A DNA stretch of 64,000 nt, taken from positions 121,346 to 185,345 of the forward strand of contig JAKQCT010000065.1 of the NCBI GenBank assembly GCA_029559035.1, in the 5' to 3' direction. The stretch comes from Acidobacteriota bacterium. Its GTDB lineage: Bacteria; Acidobacteriota; UBA4820. Shown here in pieces: positions 44,486-54,305 of this stretch. Each line of letters begins with the position of its first letter. Position 1 is the stretch's first letter. A program made the translations under genes and the position numbers. Below the pieces are notes generated by a model that was not told the origin of the DNA, did not search any database, and saw only the letters and a list, made by a program, of their open reading frames with translations.

Positions 44486-44944
44486 ATGAACATCATCACG
44501 GCCTTGAACAGGATGGAGGAGATCGAAAAGAAAGCTTCCGAGCTTTACAAGCATTATCAGGGTCTTTTTCACGGGGACCAGGAAGCGGCATATTTCTTTT
44601 ACAGGATGCATCTGGAGGAAAAGGGGCACAGGAACCTTATCCAGTACGTGAAAAAGCTTGTGAGGCAGAACCCTCGGCTGTTCCACGACCTGGATGTGAC
44701 CGAAGAAGAACTGGGGAGGATCGTGGCCATGATCGACTCCCAGCTTGAAAGAAAAAAACAGCCGAAACTCGAGGAGGCGGTGGCGATAGCCGAGGAACTG
44801 GAGATCGCTCTCGCGGAAGGCTACCTCAAGAACCTCCCGCTGAAAAACAACCGCATACTGCTCGATCTCTATGGAGCCCTGGGTGAAAAAGACCACACCG
44901 AGAAAATAACCGCCTTCAAGGCGAAGGTCGGGGTGAGAGACTGA
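44486..44944 (+). CDS. Ferritin-like (rubrerythrin-type) diiron protein
   Basis: From ATG 44486 (GGAGG five bases upstream; the ORF track begins 12 bases earlier) the product has 152 residues and is wholly helical. Two ExxH motifs, EEKGH near residue 47 and GEKDH near 138, with further Glu residues in the helices between (ASELYKHY, AEELEIALAEGY), fit a four-helix diiron bundle. No rubredoxin Cys4 domain is present. It may protect against peroxide or store iron; the exact role is unknown. It is divergent from the cyclase gene. Confidence 0.75.
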   Translation: MNIITALNRMEEIEKKASELYKHYQGLFHGDQEAAYFFYRMHLEEKGHRNLIQYVKKLVRQNPRLFHDLDVTEEELGRIVAMIDSQLERKKQPKLEEAVAIAEELEIALAEGYLKNLPLKNNRILLDLYGALGEKDHTEKITAFKAKVGVRD

Positions 44945-45005
44945 ACCTGATCTCCGGCTTCTGGCTCAAAGGACCGGGGCGGAGCAGAAACCTGTCTTCG
45001 TCTTC

Positions 45006-45266
45006 TCAGGCCTTTTCTTCCAAGGTCCTCTTGTAGGCTTCCTTGCCTTCCTCGAAGCCGGCTTTAAGGGCGTCCTTGTGCACCCGGGCCGATTCTTTGG
45101 CCTCCGAAAGGCTTTCAAGAGCTTTGTCTTTGGCTTTGTTGAACCCATCCTTGAGCTTCGCGCGTGTCTCTTTCCCGGAAGCAGGGGCGAAAAGAAGGGC
45201 CGTCACTCCGCCGGCGACAACCCCCAGAAAGAACGCCAGTGCCACATTACCGGTTGCCTTTTTCAT
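45006..45266 (-). CDS. YtxH-domain protein
   Basis: The 86-residue protein has an N-terminal glycine-rich membrane helix (NVALAFFLGVVAGGVTALLFAPASG) followed by the family's KETRAKLKD sequence and an amphipathic Lys/Glu/Ala-rich helix. That is the standard YtxH pattern, linked to envelope or general stress in firmicutes. GGAGG lies upstream. It starts immediately at the stop of the DUF948 gene, so the two are coupled. Confidence 0.88.
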   Translation of the reverse strand: MKKATGNVALAFFLGVVAGGVTALLFAPASGKETRAKLKDGFNKAKDKALESLSEAKESARVHKDALKAGFEEGKEAYKRTLEEKA

Positions 45267-45668
45267 CTATTCCTCCTCGTTTTCCGCGTTATCTTCCCCG
45301 CGGGAGAAAAGCCTTTCTATGAGGGAATAACCTCCCCTGAAAGCGTTGGCGATCATGGACACGGGCCTGAATATGGAAACAGCGTCCTCTACCAGGGTCG
45401 AGGTGGAGTCTATGGCCCCCCTTATCCTGGAAACGGCCATCTTGGTCTCCCTGATCGTTTCCTCGCTTTCCAGGATCACGTTCTCCGCTCTCGCCAGAAG
45501 CTCGTTCGACCGCCTGACGGTTTCCCTCAGCTCCAGGACGACCGGCATCAGGGCGGTTATGAGCGCCGATAGTTTTTTCAGCGTCGCGACAAGATAGACG
45601 ACTCCGATCACGATCGCCGCGACGGCGATGGCAAGAAGCATGTTATTGAAGGTAAAGGTAACGGTCAT
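45267..45668 (-). CDS. DUF948-type membrane protein
   Basis: The ATG at 45668 (GAGG six bases upstream) is preferred to 45761. The 133-residue product has one N-terminal membrane helix (NMLLAIAVAAIVIGVVYLVATL) and then a long amphipathic helix (LIETVRRSNELLARAENVI type) as in DUF948 proteins. These commonly accompany YtxH genes, as here. Function is unknown, probably envelope-associated. Confidence 0.82.
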   Translation of the reverse strand: MTVTFTFNNMLLAIAVAAIVIGVVYLVATLKKLSALITALMPVVLELRETVRRSNELLARAENVILESEETIRETKMAVSRIRGAIDSTSTLVEDAVSIFRPVSMIANAFRGGYSLIERLFSRGEDNAENEEE

Positions 45669-45754
45669 TCCAAACCTCTTTCCAACCCGCGAAAGGGTCA
45701 CTGATAAATATAGGTCAAAACGGGAATTTTTGCAAAATAGTCGACGTTGGCGAG

Positions 45755-45784
45755 TTGACAATATTTATAAACTGCTTGTAGAAT
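45755..45784 (+). promoter_or_regulatory. Sigma-70-type promoter for the 45837 gene
   Basis: TTGACA and TAGAAT are separated by 18 bases in the divergent region between the DUF948 gene and the kelch-type gene. No TGTGA-N6-TCACA site is present here. Confidence 0.55.
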
Positions 45785-45836
45785 AACGCTTGTGTCAACA
45801 ATCGCACTATCATACAAGTCTGAGAAGGAGGAGGAA

Positions 45837-48365
45837 ATGATTCCCAGGATTAGTTCTGAAAAGAGACTCATTTTGTTGTTCTCGTTCATCGCTCTGCTGA
45901 CAGGACAGTTCATTTATGCGGAAGTCCGGGGGGTGTGTCCTGACGAGAGTCCAGCGGGAGCGATCGTCGTGACGGCCGACAATGGCTGTTACACGGGGAC
46001 CGACCCTGGGCACGGCATCCGCCCCGGCGAAAGGACCGGGGGGAAGAAGAATGCCCCCGCTCCGGAGAGTCTCTCCGGCTCTTATGTCTCCTTCGATCCT
46101 GCGAACGGCGACGACTGCTGGTTCCCCGGCACTGTGCACAACTTCGCCTTCACGACTGTATCCAGCACCACGGATTGGGAGTATGTATACAATTTATGGC
46201 TGAGGTTTCCAGCCGACTGGACTGTCACTAATGTGGCAGTTGTGGGAACACCGGCCTGCAGTTCCGGCGGTTCATTTGGCACGATGTCCTGGTCCAGCGT
46301 TTCCTCGAACGAGATCAACATCATACATTCTCGTTATCAGGCCACCACGGACACATGTACGGTAACTTATCTTGTAACCGTTACGACGGGCGCCGCGGGC
46401 CCCGACGCTCCGGTCTCGTGGTTCTGGGACGGGGACGGATACGGAAGCGCTCCGCACAATCCCTGCTCCAGTGACAACTATACGCCGTCCGGGCAGAGCG
46501 CGTGCGACCAGGCCACGAACCCTCCGGCCACCGTTCCCGCCTGTTCACTTTCAGGGATCTACCTGTCGGTGAATCCGTCGTCCCAGGAAGCGTGTCCCGG
46601 GGAGGGTGTCACTTATCCCGTAACAGTGCAAAATTATACCGGAGCGGCCGCGACATTCAATATTTCAGTTTCGGGCAACTCCTGGGCCGTAAGCGCCCCC
46701 GCGACAGTGGGGCCGGTCGCCGACAGCGGAACCTCGACATTCAACATAACCCATACGATAGATCCGGCCGCTGCGGACGGAGCGGCCGACACTCCCATGA
46801 TAACCGCAGTCGATCAGGCGAACGCGGCGACCAGCGATTCGGCGACGTTCACAACTTCTGCCGGCATTGAATTCTGGCACACGATTCCCTCTTCTTCCCC
46901 ATCTTGGCTGGGCGCGGGATATCCGTGCCGCGGGTGCACCGCCAGGAACGCTTCGGGGCAGTGGAACACGTATATTATAGGTGACACTTCGGGATCCGGC
47001 CCCGTAGGGTTCTGGGCCTACAATCATTCGACCAACGTCTGGAGCCAGCCGGGGCCCTCGGGGCTTCCGGCGGACCGCTGGTCCCCGGGTTGGGCGTATG
47101 ATCCGGATACGAACCTCTGTTACATGACGGGCGGAGCCAATACGCCCGGAGGCGGAACTTACAACACGGCTTACGCTTACGACCCCGTTGCGAACGCCTT
47201 TACGGCGCTGCCGAGTTTCACCACGATAAGAGATTTCCATAACTCATGGGTAGGCACCATCGACGGAACGAAATATCTTATTGTCGGCGGAGGAGTGAGC
47301 GGCGCATCAACATACCTGAGTTCGACTCAATGCCTCAACCTCAGCACCAGCACATGGCAGGCGGAGAACACGGTCATGCCGGCGTATTCGTTCGGAGCAC
47401 GATGGGGTGCGGCCGAAGGGTTGACCGGCAGCCGGTTCTGGGTGGCCTCAGGAGCCGACGGCTCAGGAAACCTTGTCACATCCGCATATTACTTTGACGA
47501 TTCGGACAACGCGTGGCACGCCGGCGGCGATGTCCCGACTCCGGTTTATCGCACGAACGGAGCAGTATCCGGTGGCGACTTTTACGTTATAGGAGGCTCC
47601 ATCGGCGGGTTCTCTCCATCGGATGCCGTCCAACGCTACTCGGGAGGAACATGGGAAACCCTCGACCCGATGCCTCACAGCAGGATGGACCTAGTCTGCG
47701 GAGTCGGCGCCGATGAGAATATATGGGTCGTGGATGGATACACGACTGCAGCGGGGTCCGATTACGTGGATTACCTGGAGTTCTGCGAGGGAACGGGCGG
47801 ATGCCCAACGATAACACTTTCCCCCGCGACACTTCCCGAACCAACCGTGGGTCTCGCCTACAGCCAGACGATAGCGGCGTCAGGCGGAACTGCGCCTTAC
47901 ACATACGAGGTGACATCGGGCGTTCTGCCGGCGGGCTTGACGCTTGATCCGGCGACCGGAGTCATTTCGGGGACGCCGACCTCGGCAGGCTCTTACACTT
48001 TCACCATAACGGCGACCGACGCGGCCGCCTGCACTGGAACGATAACCTACACGATGAACATGGGTTACGGGTGGAACCTGTCCGTCGTGGACGACGCGGG
48101 CCGCGCGAGCGCGTGCCTGAACACGGACACGGGCTACTACGCGTGGACGGTGCTGACGGGGTTCGGGGCAGGAACATACGTGGGGCGCTCCAACGTGACC
48201 TTTGCTTACAACACCTACTACTTCCAGAGTCCCATTCCGAGCGGAATGAACCTGAAGGTGAGCATGACGACCAACAAGGCGTCCGGGAGCTACATGTCGC
48301 CGCCGCTGAGGGAAAGGTCGATCTGCATAGACGCAAACATCACGGACAACCCGGCGTGCCCTTGA
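45837..48365 (+). CDS. Secreted protein with kelch-like repeats, a putative Ig domain and a duplicated C-terminal module
   Basis: The ATG at 45837 follows AAGGAGGAGG and begins signal sequence [28 protein letters not shown]. In 842 residues there is a beta-rich N-terminal region (to about 340) and then kelch-type repeats (about 355-655; [31 protein letters not shown]). A putative-Ig (He_PIG) domain follows (about 660-745; [23 protein letters not shown]), then a C-terminal module of about 95 residues ending TDNPACP. The Ig and C-terminal parts recur nearly unchanged in the 48608 gene. It is probably exposed on the surface, with a binding role inferred from domains only. Confidence 0.78.
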   Translation: MIPRISSEKRLILLFSFIALLTGQFIYAEVRGVCPDESPAGAIVVTADNGCYTGTDPGHGIRPGERTGGKKNAPAPESLSGSYVSFDPANGDDCWFPGTVHNFAFTTVSSTTDWEYVYNLWLRFPADWTVTNVAVVGTPACSSGGSFGTMSWSSVSSNEINIIHSRYQATTDTCTVTYLVTVTTGAAGPDAPVSWFWDGDGYGSAPHNPCSSDNYTPSGQSACDQATNPPATVPACSLSGIYLSVNPSSQEACPGEGVTYPVTVQNYTGAAATFNISVSGNSWAVSAPATVGPVADSGTSTFNITHTIDPAAADGAADTPMITAVDQANAATSDSATFTTSAGIEFWHTIPSSSPSWLGAGYPCRGCTARNASGQWNTYIIGDTSGSGPVGFWAYNHSTNVWSQPGPSGLPADRWSPGWAYDPDTNLCYMTGGANTPGGGTYNTAYAYDPVANAFTALPSFTTIRDFHNSWVGTIDGTKYLIVGGGVSGASTYLSSTQCLNLSTSTWQAENTVMPAYSFGARWGAAEGLTGSRFWVASGADGSGNLVTSAYYFDDSDNAWHAGGDVPTPVYRTNGAVSGGDFYVIGGSIGGFSPSDAVQRYSGGTWETLDPMPHSRMDLVCGVGADENIWVVDGYTTAAGSDYVDYLEFCEGTGGCPTITLSPATLPEPTVGLAYSQTIAASGGTAPYTYEVTSGVLPAGLTLDPATGVISGTPTSAGSYTFTITATDAAACTGTITYTMNMGYGWNLSVVDDAGRASACLNTDTGYYAWTVLTGFGAGTYVGRSNVTFAYNTYYFQSPIPSGMNLKVSMTTNKASGSYMSPPLRERSICIDANITDNPACP

Positions 48366-48420
48366 TCCCAGAGGTCGTATAGCAGGCCGAAAGGCTTTTT
48401 GAAAAGAGAGCGGCGGAGGT
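48090..48420 (+). repeat. Duplicated C-terminal module and 3' end, copy 1
   Basis: This stretch and 50843-51173 differ at only about three bases over 331 and include the last codons, the 3' untranslated region and the start of the terminator. Farther upstream (47849-47925 against 50602-50678) is a second nearly identical block, with a more diverged block between. Confidence 0.9.
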
Positions 48421-48442
48421 TAATGGCCTCCGCCGTTTTTTT
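48411..48442 (+). terminator. Rho-independent terminator after the 45837 gene
   Basis: A 9-bp GC stem (CGGCGGAGG / CCTCCGCCG) with a 6-base loop is followed by TTTTTTT. A smaller AGGCC-GAAA-GGCTT-TTT hairpin lies just before it. Confidence 0.9.
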
Positions 48443-48493
48443 GGGGGAAAGTAAGCCATGCGCTTTGATCTTTGCTCAAACCGCATCGCAAAG

Positions 48494-48509
48494 TGTGATT
48501 GCCGTCACA
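48494..48509. promoter_or_regulatory. CRP-type operator upstream of the 48608 gene
   Basis: TGTGATTGCCGTCACA is an exact TGTGA-N6-TCACA palindrome. Its centre is about 60 bases before the transcription start predicted from the promoter at 48526-48554, close to the class I CRP position. Confidence 0.65.
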
Positions 48510-48525
48510 ATAACCAGCGTTTTGA

Positions 48526-48554
48526 TTGACAATAGATAATTTAGCTGATAATGT
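48526..48554 (+). promoter_or_regulatory. Sigma-70-type promoter for the 48608 gene
   Basis: TTGACA and TAATGT with an ideal 17-base spacer; predicted start near 48561, about 47 bases before the ATG. Confidence 0.75.
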
Positions 48555-48607
48555 AAAACCGTCAAAAGGAGCTGTTTATAACTGTTATAGTTCAAAAGGA
48601 GGAGAAA

Positions 48608-51118
48608 ATGGTACGAAAGAAAGGTTCAAGGTACGCGTTCATTCTTGTCGCCGCGCTGATTCTTATGTTGACCGGATCGGCTGTGAGCGCGCAGGTGACG
48701 GTGTCGAGTCCCGGCAAACCGGTACTGCTGGGCGATTTCACAGGAGGTCCCCGGGCGGATTCCCGCAAATGCCAAGCTGCAGGCAGAACGGAGAGCACAG
48801 GGGCTTTCGAGTCCCTTCTGCCGGATTCCCCGGGTCAGGTCGGGGAGCAGACCGATCCGCCTTCAGGAAGCAAAGCGCCGGTAAGCCTTGTCCTCGACGA
48901 CGGAACAGTCGAAAACAATATCGGTATTGGGGGGTCCTGGGAGATGCTATGGGTAAACAGGTTCACTCCCGCGCCGGGGGAATTTCCATTCAATCTCACG
49001 GAAATGCAGATATATTTTGAATCGGCAGGCGCGGTCAATATCGGCGACGATATCGTGCTGGTGGTTTACGAGAACACCACCGGAAATTCCGATCCGGCGG
49101 TTGGTTCAAACCTTATTTATACTCAAGCTGTGACCGTTCAAGCTTTGGACGCGTGGAATATTTTCACTCTGACGACCCCCGTGGCCTTCACAGGTCCCGG
49201 CGATGTTATCATAGGCGCCATAGGACTGGAAGTTCCGGGAACGAGCTACTGGCCTGCCGCAATAGACCAAACCGCCACCCAGGGCCGCTCATGGGCCGGA
49301 TGGTATCTGGCCAGTCCTCCGCCCGCTTCGCCGACACTTCCGCCAGATGATACCTGGATCCTCATCGACACTTACTTCCCCGGGAACTGGCTGATAAGGG
49401 GTGTCGGCGCTACCGGGTCGTGCGTGCCCTTTTATGAGCAGCCTCTGAGCACAATAAACACCAGTGCCTGGGTCGACCAGGATTTCCCCGACATTCCCGC
49501 TTACAGCTCTTACCTGGCTGACGATTTTACCAATGCCGCTCCCTGGACGATAGATGTGATAACGACCCCCGGTGACGGCTGGAACTCTTTTACGACACTG
49601 ATGAACGCGACCAGCCTTAACTGGGCAATCTACGCCGACAACGCGGGAATTCCCGCCGGCTATCCCGGAGACGGCGTGACGACTCCCGAATGGAGCCTGA
49701 GCCTTTCCCCAGGAGACGCGAGCGTGGTGCTGTCGAACGGGACCCTCGGCCTGCCCAGCAACGTCGAGGTCACCCTTTCGGCGCCGCCCACAATCCCGGC
49801 GGGGACCTGGTGGCTGATCTTCTGGCCCGTTATGAATTTCAGTCCTGACGGGCAGTACGGACGGCAGGGGTCTGATACTACAAACGGAAACATGGCGAAA
49901 TTCATCAATCCCGGAGGGGGGTTCGGCTACGGTACCGCGTGGCAGGACTGGACAATCCTGAGCCCCGGCCTGCAAGACATGGCGTTCTCCTTCTGCGGGA
50001 CCGAAGGGTCCGGCTCGGCGTGCGACACGCTTCTCAGCGAGAATTTCGATTCGGCGGTCCCGAACGCTCTTCCCGCGGGATGGATTTACACGGTGACGAA
50101 CTGGCCGTCCGGCACAGAACCAAGGTGGTACACTAACGCCGGGACGCACTACCCTTCTGGTATCGCGGCGCATTCTGCGCCCAACGTAGGCTATTTCAAC
50201 TCCTATAGCGTGGCCTCTCCAAAAAGCGCACGCCTGCACTATACAACGCCGATCGATCTTTCTACTTACGATGATTCGGCGGCCCTCAAATTCTGGATGT
50301 ACCACGATACCGGATATACATCGAGCGCCGATAGAGTCCAGCCTCAGGTGTCAACGGACGGCGGGACCACCTGGATCGACGTTGGAACAGCGATCAACCG
50401 CTACGACGGGACCGTCCAGTGGACAGAGCACACGGTCGACCTGACGGCTTATTGCGGACAGCCGAGCGTTATGATAGGCCTTCACGGGATAAGCGGCTTC
50501 GGCAACGACTGCCACATTGACGACATTACCGTCGAAGGCTGCCAGTCGACCGGGGGATGTTCGATCACCATCGCTCCCGCGACTCTTCCCGACGCCACCG
50601 TGGGTCTCGCCTACAGTCAGACGATAGCGGCGTCAGGCGGAACTGCGCCTTACACATACGAGGTGACATCGGGCGTTCTTCCCGCGGGCCTCACCTTGAA
50701 TCCGGCTACGGGGGTCATTTCGGGTACGCCTACGTCGGGAGGCTCCTACACCTTCACGATAACGGCGACAGACTCCGCTGCCTGCACGGGAACGATAACC
50801 TACACGATCAACTTCGATTACGGATGGAACCTCTCCGTGGTGGACGACGCGGGCCGCGCGAGCGCGTGCCTGAACACGGATACGGGCTACTACGCGTGGA
50901 CGGTGCTGACGGGGTTCGGGGCAGGGACATACGTGGGGCGCTCCAACGTGACCTTTGCTTACAACACCTACTACTTCCAGAGTCCCATTCCGAGCGGAAT
51001 GAACCTGAAGGTGAGCATGACGACCAACAAGGCGTCTGGGAGCTACATGTCGCCGCCGCTGAGGGAAAGGTCGATCTGCATAGACGCAAACATCACGGAC
51101 AACCCGGCGTGCCCTTGA
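48608..51118 (+). CDS. Secreted multidomain protein with a putative Ig domain and duplicated C-terminal module
   Basis: The ATG follows AAAGGAGGAG. The 836-residue product starts with signal peptide [29 protein letters not shown]. The N-terminal 450 residues are beta-rich with two related halves (around [15 protein letters not shown] and [15 protein letters not shown]). Residues near 480-650 resemble a jelly-roll (MAM or concanavalin-like) domain, with [18 protein letters not shown] and a closing [12 protein letters not shown] putative-Ig domain (about 655-735) and the C-terminal module of about 95 residues follow. The latter two match the 45837 gene closely. It has its own promoter and CRP-type operator. 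The role is probably surface adhesion or polymer binding, by inference. Confidence 0.78.
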   Translation: MVRKKGSRYAFILVAALILMLTGSAVSAQVTVSSPGKPVLLGDFTGGPRADSRKCQAAGRTESTGAFESLLPDSPGQVGEQTDPPSGSKAPVSLVLDDGTVENNIGIGGSWEMLWVNRFTPAPGEFPFNLTEMQIYFESAGAVNIGDDIVLVVYENTTGNSDPAVGSNLIYTQAVTVQALDAWNIFTLTTPVAFTGPGDVIIGAIGLEVPGTSYWPAAIDQTATQGRSWAGWYLASPPPASPTLPPDDTWILIDTYFPGNWLIRGVGATGSCVPFYEQPLSTINTSAWVDQDFPDIPAYSSYLADDFTNAAPWTIDVITTPGDGWNSFTTLMNATSLNWAIYADNAGIPAGYPGDGVTTPEWSLSLSPGDASVVLSNGTLGLPSNVEVTLSAPPTIPAGTWWLIFWPVMNFSPDGQYGRQGSDTTNGNMAKFINPGGGFGYGTAWQDWTILSPGLQDMAFSFCGTEGSGSACDTLLSENFDSAVPNALPAGWIYTVTNWPSGTEPRWYTNAGTHYPSGIAAHSAPNVGYFNSYSVASPKSARLHYTTPIDLSTYDDSAALKFWMYHDTGYTSSADRVQPQVSTDGGTTWIDVGTAINRYDGTVQWTEHTVDLTAYCGQPSVMIGLHGISGFGNDCHIDDITVEGCQSTGGCSITIAPATLPDATVGLAYSQTIAASGGTAPYTYEVTSGVLPAGLTLNPATGVISGTPTSGGSYTFTITATDSAACTGTITYTINFDYGWNLSVVDDAGRASACLNTDTGYYAWTVLTGFGAGTYVGRSNVTFAYNTYYFQSPIPSGMNLKVSMTTNKASGSYMSPPLRERSICIDANITDNPACP

Positions 51119-51173
51119 TCCCAGAGGTCGTATAGCAGGCCGAAAGGCTTTTTGAAAAGAGAGCGGCGGAGGC
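50843..51173 (+). repeat. Duplicated C-terminal module and 3' end, copy 2
   Basis: Near-identical partner of 48090-48420; the differences seen are single bases (for example TCC versus TCT), mostly silent. Confidence 0.9.
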
Positions 51174-51199
51174 CGAAAGCCTCCGCCGCTTTATTTTTT
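51162..51199 (+). terminator. Rho-independent terminator after the 48608 gene
   Basis: Stem GCGGCGGAGG / CCTCCGCCGC with a short loop, followed by TTTATTTTTT. The loop differs from copy 1, but the stem is shared. Confidence 0.9.
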
Positions 51200-51234
51200 G
51201 ATCCGGCGGTTGTAAGATTGTCTGGTGAGGTAGG

Positions 51235-52218
51235 ATGGCTTTTTTCCTGTTGAAAAAACTCGCGTCCCTGGCAGTGACTTTCCTTCTGATAACCGTGGTC
51301 GTTTTCGCGGTGGTGAAATTCGCTCCCGGAACGCCGTTCTCGATATATCAGGCATCGCAGGAAAAAGCGGTTGCGAAAATGGCTCCCCAGGATTACGAGG
51401 AGTTGCTGAAAAAATACGACCTCGACAAGCCGATGGTCGTGCAGTACCGGAAATGGCTGACTTCGCTTCTCTCTGGTTCACTTGGGGAATCGTTCTCCGA
51501 GAGAAGGCCGGTCGCGAAAGTGATAGGGGAGCGGCTGCCCCCGACGCTTTTCCTGAACTTCCTCACACTGCTTCTTATGCTTGTGGTCTCGATCCCCATA
51601 GGCGCAATCTCGGCTCTGAAAAAGGACGGCGCCTTTGACAGGATATCCGGAGGCGTGCTGTACGGACTTTACGCTCTTCCCTCCTTCTGGGTGGCGGTCC
51701 TCATGATCCTGCTTTTCGGAGTCACTCTGAAGGTCCTGCCGTTCTTCGGCATGCACAGCGACGGAGCCGATTCTTTCGGGCCGGTCCGCTATGCGCTCGA
51801 CATGTTTTACCACGCGCTCCTTCCGGCGTTCTGCATGGCGCTGGGGGGCCTGGCCTTCCTTTCGAGGTTCACCCGTTCGACCCTTCTCGACGCTATGCAT
51901 CAGGATTTCGTCCGGACCGCCAAAGCAAAGGGCGTTTCGGGAAGAAGGCTTTTTTTCGGCCATGTCCTGCGGAGCGCACTAATACCTTTCGTGACGCTGT
52001 TCGGCCTGATCCTGCCGGAAATGGTGGCCGGAAGCGTGATCATAGAGTCGATATTTTCCTGGCCGGGGCTGGGACAGCTCTACCTCAAGGCGGTCTACAC
52101 GAGGGACTATCCCGTGATCATGGCCGAGAGCGTCCTGGGAGCGTTCCTTGTCCTGGTCGGAAGCGTCGCGACCGACCTCGGTTACTACGCGGCCGACCCG
52201 CGGACGAGGAGAGGGTGA
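51235..52218 (+). CDS. Oligopeptide-type ABC transporter permease (DppB/YejB family)
   Basis: The protein is an inner-membrane permease subunit for peptide-like substrates. In 327 residues there are six hydrophobic helices and a periplasmic segment after the first helix (APGTPFSIYQ...). The cytoplasmic EAA loop that contacts the ATPase is visible (FVRTAKAKGVSGRRLFFGHVLRSALIPF near 225). The final PGLGQLYLKAVYTRDYPVIMA is also diagnostic. It overlaps the second permease gene. No ATPase or free binding protein is in the window. Confidence 0.93.
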   Translation: MAFFLLKKLASLAVTFLLITVVVFAVVKFAPGTPFSIYQASQEKAVAKMAPQDYEELLKKYDLDKPMVVQYRKWLTSLLSGSLGESFSERRPVAKVIGERLPPTLFLNFLTLLLMLVVSIPIGAISALKKDGAFDRISGGVLYGLYALPSFWVAVLMILLFGVTLKVLPFFGMHSDGADSFGPVRYALDMFYHALLPAFCMALGGLAFLSRFTRSTLLDAMHQDFVRTAKAKGVSGRRLFFGHVLRSALIPFVTLFGLILPEMVAGSVIIESIFSWPGLGQLYLKAVYTRDYPVIMAESVLGAFLVLVGSVATDLGYYAADPRTRRG

Positions 52219-53246
52219 TGAAGGGCGCGGCGCTACTTCTATGGAAAAGAAGCGGTTCGAGGTTCGCGCTTGTGGTGATAGCACTGCTTTTCGTCGTCGC
52301 CTATTTCGCGCCTCTTATCGCCAACAGCAAGCCTCTCATCGCTTCACATGAAGGCGGCATACGCTTCCCGGCGTTCAGGGACATCTATCCCTTCAACAAG
52401 CTCCTCAAGCCCGACGCGGTCTCTTTGAAACTCCAGCAGGACCCCGACTGGCTGAGGCGGGAGGAGGGAGAGGGCCGTCCCGGATTCTTCCTGATGCCCC
52501 CGGTACCATATTCCCCTCTGGAGACGCGGCTCGACGACATATCGGCACCGCCCGCTCTCGGAACCCGCCATTTCTGCGGATGCGACGACAACGGCAGGGA
52601 CATCCTGGCCAGGCTTTTATACGGAACGAAGAACTCTCTTCTCGTGGGGTTCCTCGCGGTCGGGATCGCGGGTCTGCTGGGAATAGCGATAGGAGGTCTC
52701 GGGGGGTATTACGGAGGCCTGGTCGATTCGCTCTTCGTGTCGCGCATCATAGAGGTGATGCTGTCTTTCCCGACATTTTTCCTCATAATCACGATCGCGG
52801 CGGTGATCGACCCGAAATACCTCAACATTTACACACTGATGGTCATCATCGGGCTGACTTCGTGGACCTCGGTAGCGAGATACACGAGGGGGGAATTCCT
52901 GAAGCTGAAAAACATCGATTACGTCCAGGCCGCCAGGGTGCAGGGCGCGGGCAGCCTCCATGTCATCAGGAAACATCTTCTGCCGAACTCACTTGGACCG
53001 ATACTCGTGACGCTGACCTTCGGGATCGGAGGGGCCATCCTTTCAGAATCGGGGCTTTCCTTTCTCGGCGTGGGGGTCCAGCCTCCGGAGCCTTCGTGGG
53101 GCAACGTGCTGTCGATAGTCCAGAAATCGTGGGATTCCTGGTGGGTAGGGCTTTTCCCGGGGTTCATGATCTTCATGTCGGTCCTGTCTTATAATCTTCT
53201 GGGCGACGCGCTCAGAGACGCGCTCGACCCGAAGGAGCCGAGTTGA
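52218..53246 (+). CDS. Oligopeptide-type ABC transporter permease (DppC/YejE family)
   Basis: This is the second permease subunit. The start is taken at ATG 52218 (the ORF track uses a GTG 3 bases before), overlapping the previous stop. In 342 residues, the first helix is followed by a long outer segment of about 100 residues (GGIRFPAFRDIYPF ... HFCGCDDNGRDILARLLYG), as in YejE-type permeases. Five more helices follow, with the EAA loop VQAARVQGAGSLHVIRKHLLPN near 235. Substrate is unknown, probably a peptide. It overlaps holA by 4 bases. Confidence 0.92.
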   Translation: MKGAALLLWKRSGSRFALVVIALLFVVAYFAPLIANSKPLIASHEGGIRFPAFRDIYPFNKLLKPDAVSLKLQQDPDWLRREEGEGRPGFFLMPPVPYSPLETRLDDISAPPALGTRHFCGCDDNGRDILARLLYGTKNSLLVGFLAVGIAGLLGIAIGGLGGYYGGLVDSLFVSRIIEVMLSFPTFFLIITIAAVIDPKYLNIYTLMVIIGLTSWTSVARYTRGEFLKLKNIDYVQAARVQGAGSLHVIRKHLLPNSLGPILVTLTFGIGGAILSESGLSFLGVGVQPPEPSWGNVLSIVQKSWDSWWVGLFPGFMIFMSVLSYNLLGDALRDALDPKEPS

Positions 53247-54256
53247 AGAATAAACGGGATACCGCCGGTAAGGCGGGCGCCGGTATGGTGACGCTGGCAT
53301 ACGCGTCGGATCCCAGGTTCATGGACGCGGAAAGAAAGACCTTCACCGACAGATGGAGCGCGGAGTGCGAGATCCAACGGATACCGGGAAGCGTGGACGC
53401 CGGCCAGCTTGCATCCAGATTCCGGGGCAGGGGATTGTTCGAGGCCGTGACGGTGCTTCATATCTGGCAGGCGGAGAAGTTCTCCGCGGACGCCGCTGAG
53501 GCACTCCTGGATTTCCTTGGGAAGCCTGCCGCGGATGTCGCTCTTTTCATCGAATACGCCGGAGACCTGTCGGAAAAGAACAGGAAGGTTCCGAAAGCCT
53601 GGAGGGAGATAGAGGCGATCACCGGCGCGGTCAACTGCAACCCGCCATCCGCGAAGTCCTACATAACCAGAAGGATCAGGGAAGCCGGGATGAAGCTCGA
53701 AGACGAAGCGATGGAAGCTCTCGACCTTTGGGCCAACAGGGACCTCGCGCTGCTTCCCTCCGCGCTCGACCTCCTCTGCCTGGCCGCGATGGAAACCGGG
53801 ACCGTCACGTCCCGTGACGTCTCGGAACTTCTCGGAACGGGAGGAAGCCCCAACATATTCGCCCTCCAGGACCATTTCCTGCAGAGAGACAGGGAGGGTG
53901 TAGTCAGCACGGTGTTGAGAATAGAGGAAGACGAAGATGCCATGCCCCTCGCCTTCGTGTCGGTGCTCGCAAGGCACCTGGACATCATGATGAGGGTTCA
54001 CGGACTTGTCGCGGGAGGTTCGCCCGCACGGGAAATCAGGCCGGACATGATAGAAAAGTCGCTATTCCCGTGGCAGCTGGAAAAAGCCAAAAGGGACGCC
54101 GCAAGGTGGTCTCCGGAAGAAACGGCGACCGCCCTCACGGCCCTGGCGGCCCTCGACAGGGCTCTGAAGGGCGATCCCGGGGAACCGTGGGCGACGGTGG
54201 AGAGGCACCTGCTCAATATCCTGTCAGGCGGAGAAGCGCGGGCGGCATCCACTTGA
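53243..54256 (+). CDS. holA: DNA polymerase III delta subunit (HolA)
   Basis: Delta opens the sliding clamp as part of the clamp loader. The 337-residue protein has the weakly conserved family layout: an N-terminal domain with a VDAGQLASRF ... VTVLHIWQAEKF region, a middle helical lid (IREAGMKLEDEAMEALDLW), and the C-terminal collar (NIFALQDHFLQRDREGVVSTVLRI ... ARHLDIMMRV). The TTG start overlaps the stop of the second permease. Identification rests on this pattern and length; the delta family varies, so confidence is moderate. Confidence 0.78.
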   Translation: MKNKRDTAGKAGAGMVTLAYASDPRFMDAERKTFTDRWSAECEIQRIPGSVDAGQLASRFRGRGLFEAVTVLHIWQAEKFSADAAEALLDFLGKPAADVALFIEYAGDLSEKNRKVPKAWREIEAITGAVNCNPPSAKSYITRRIREAGMKLEDEAMEALDLWANRDLALLPSALDLLCLAAMETGTVTSRDVSELLGTGGSPNIFALQDHFLQRDREGVVSTVLRIEEDEDAMPLAFVSVLARHLDIMMRVHGLVAGGSPAREIRPDMIEKSLFPWQLEKAKRDAARWSPEETATALTALAALDRALKGDPGEPWATVERHLLNILSGGEARAAST

Positions 54257-54305
54257 CCAATTCGAGTTTTTGTTCTAAAAAGAAAAGCTGGAGGAGGGAG
54301 CGCCG

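Noticed and set aside
45660-45836. CRP-type operator before the 45837 gene
   Set aside because: TGTGTCAACAATCGCAC was considered but does not match TGTGA-N6-TCACA.
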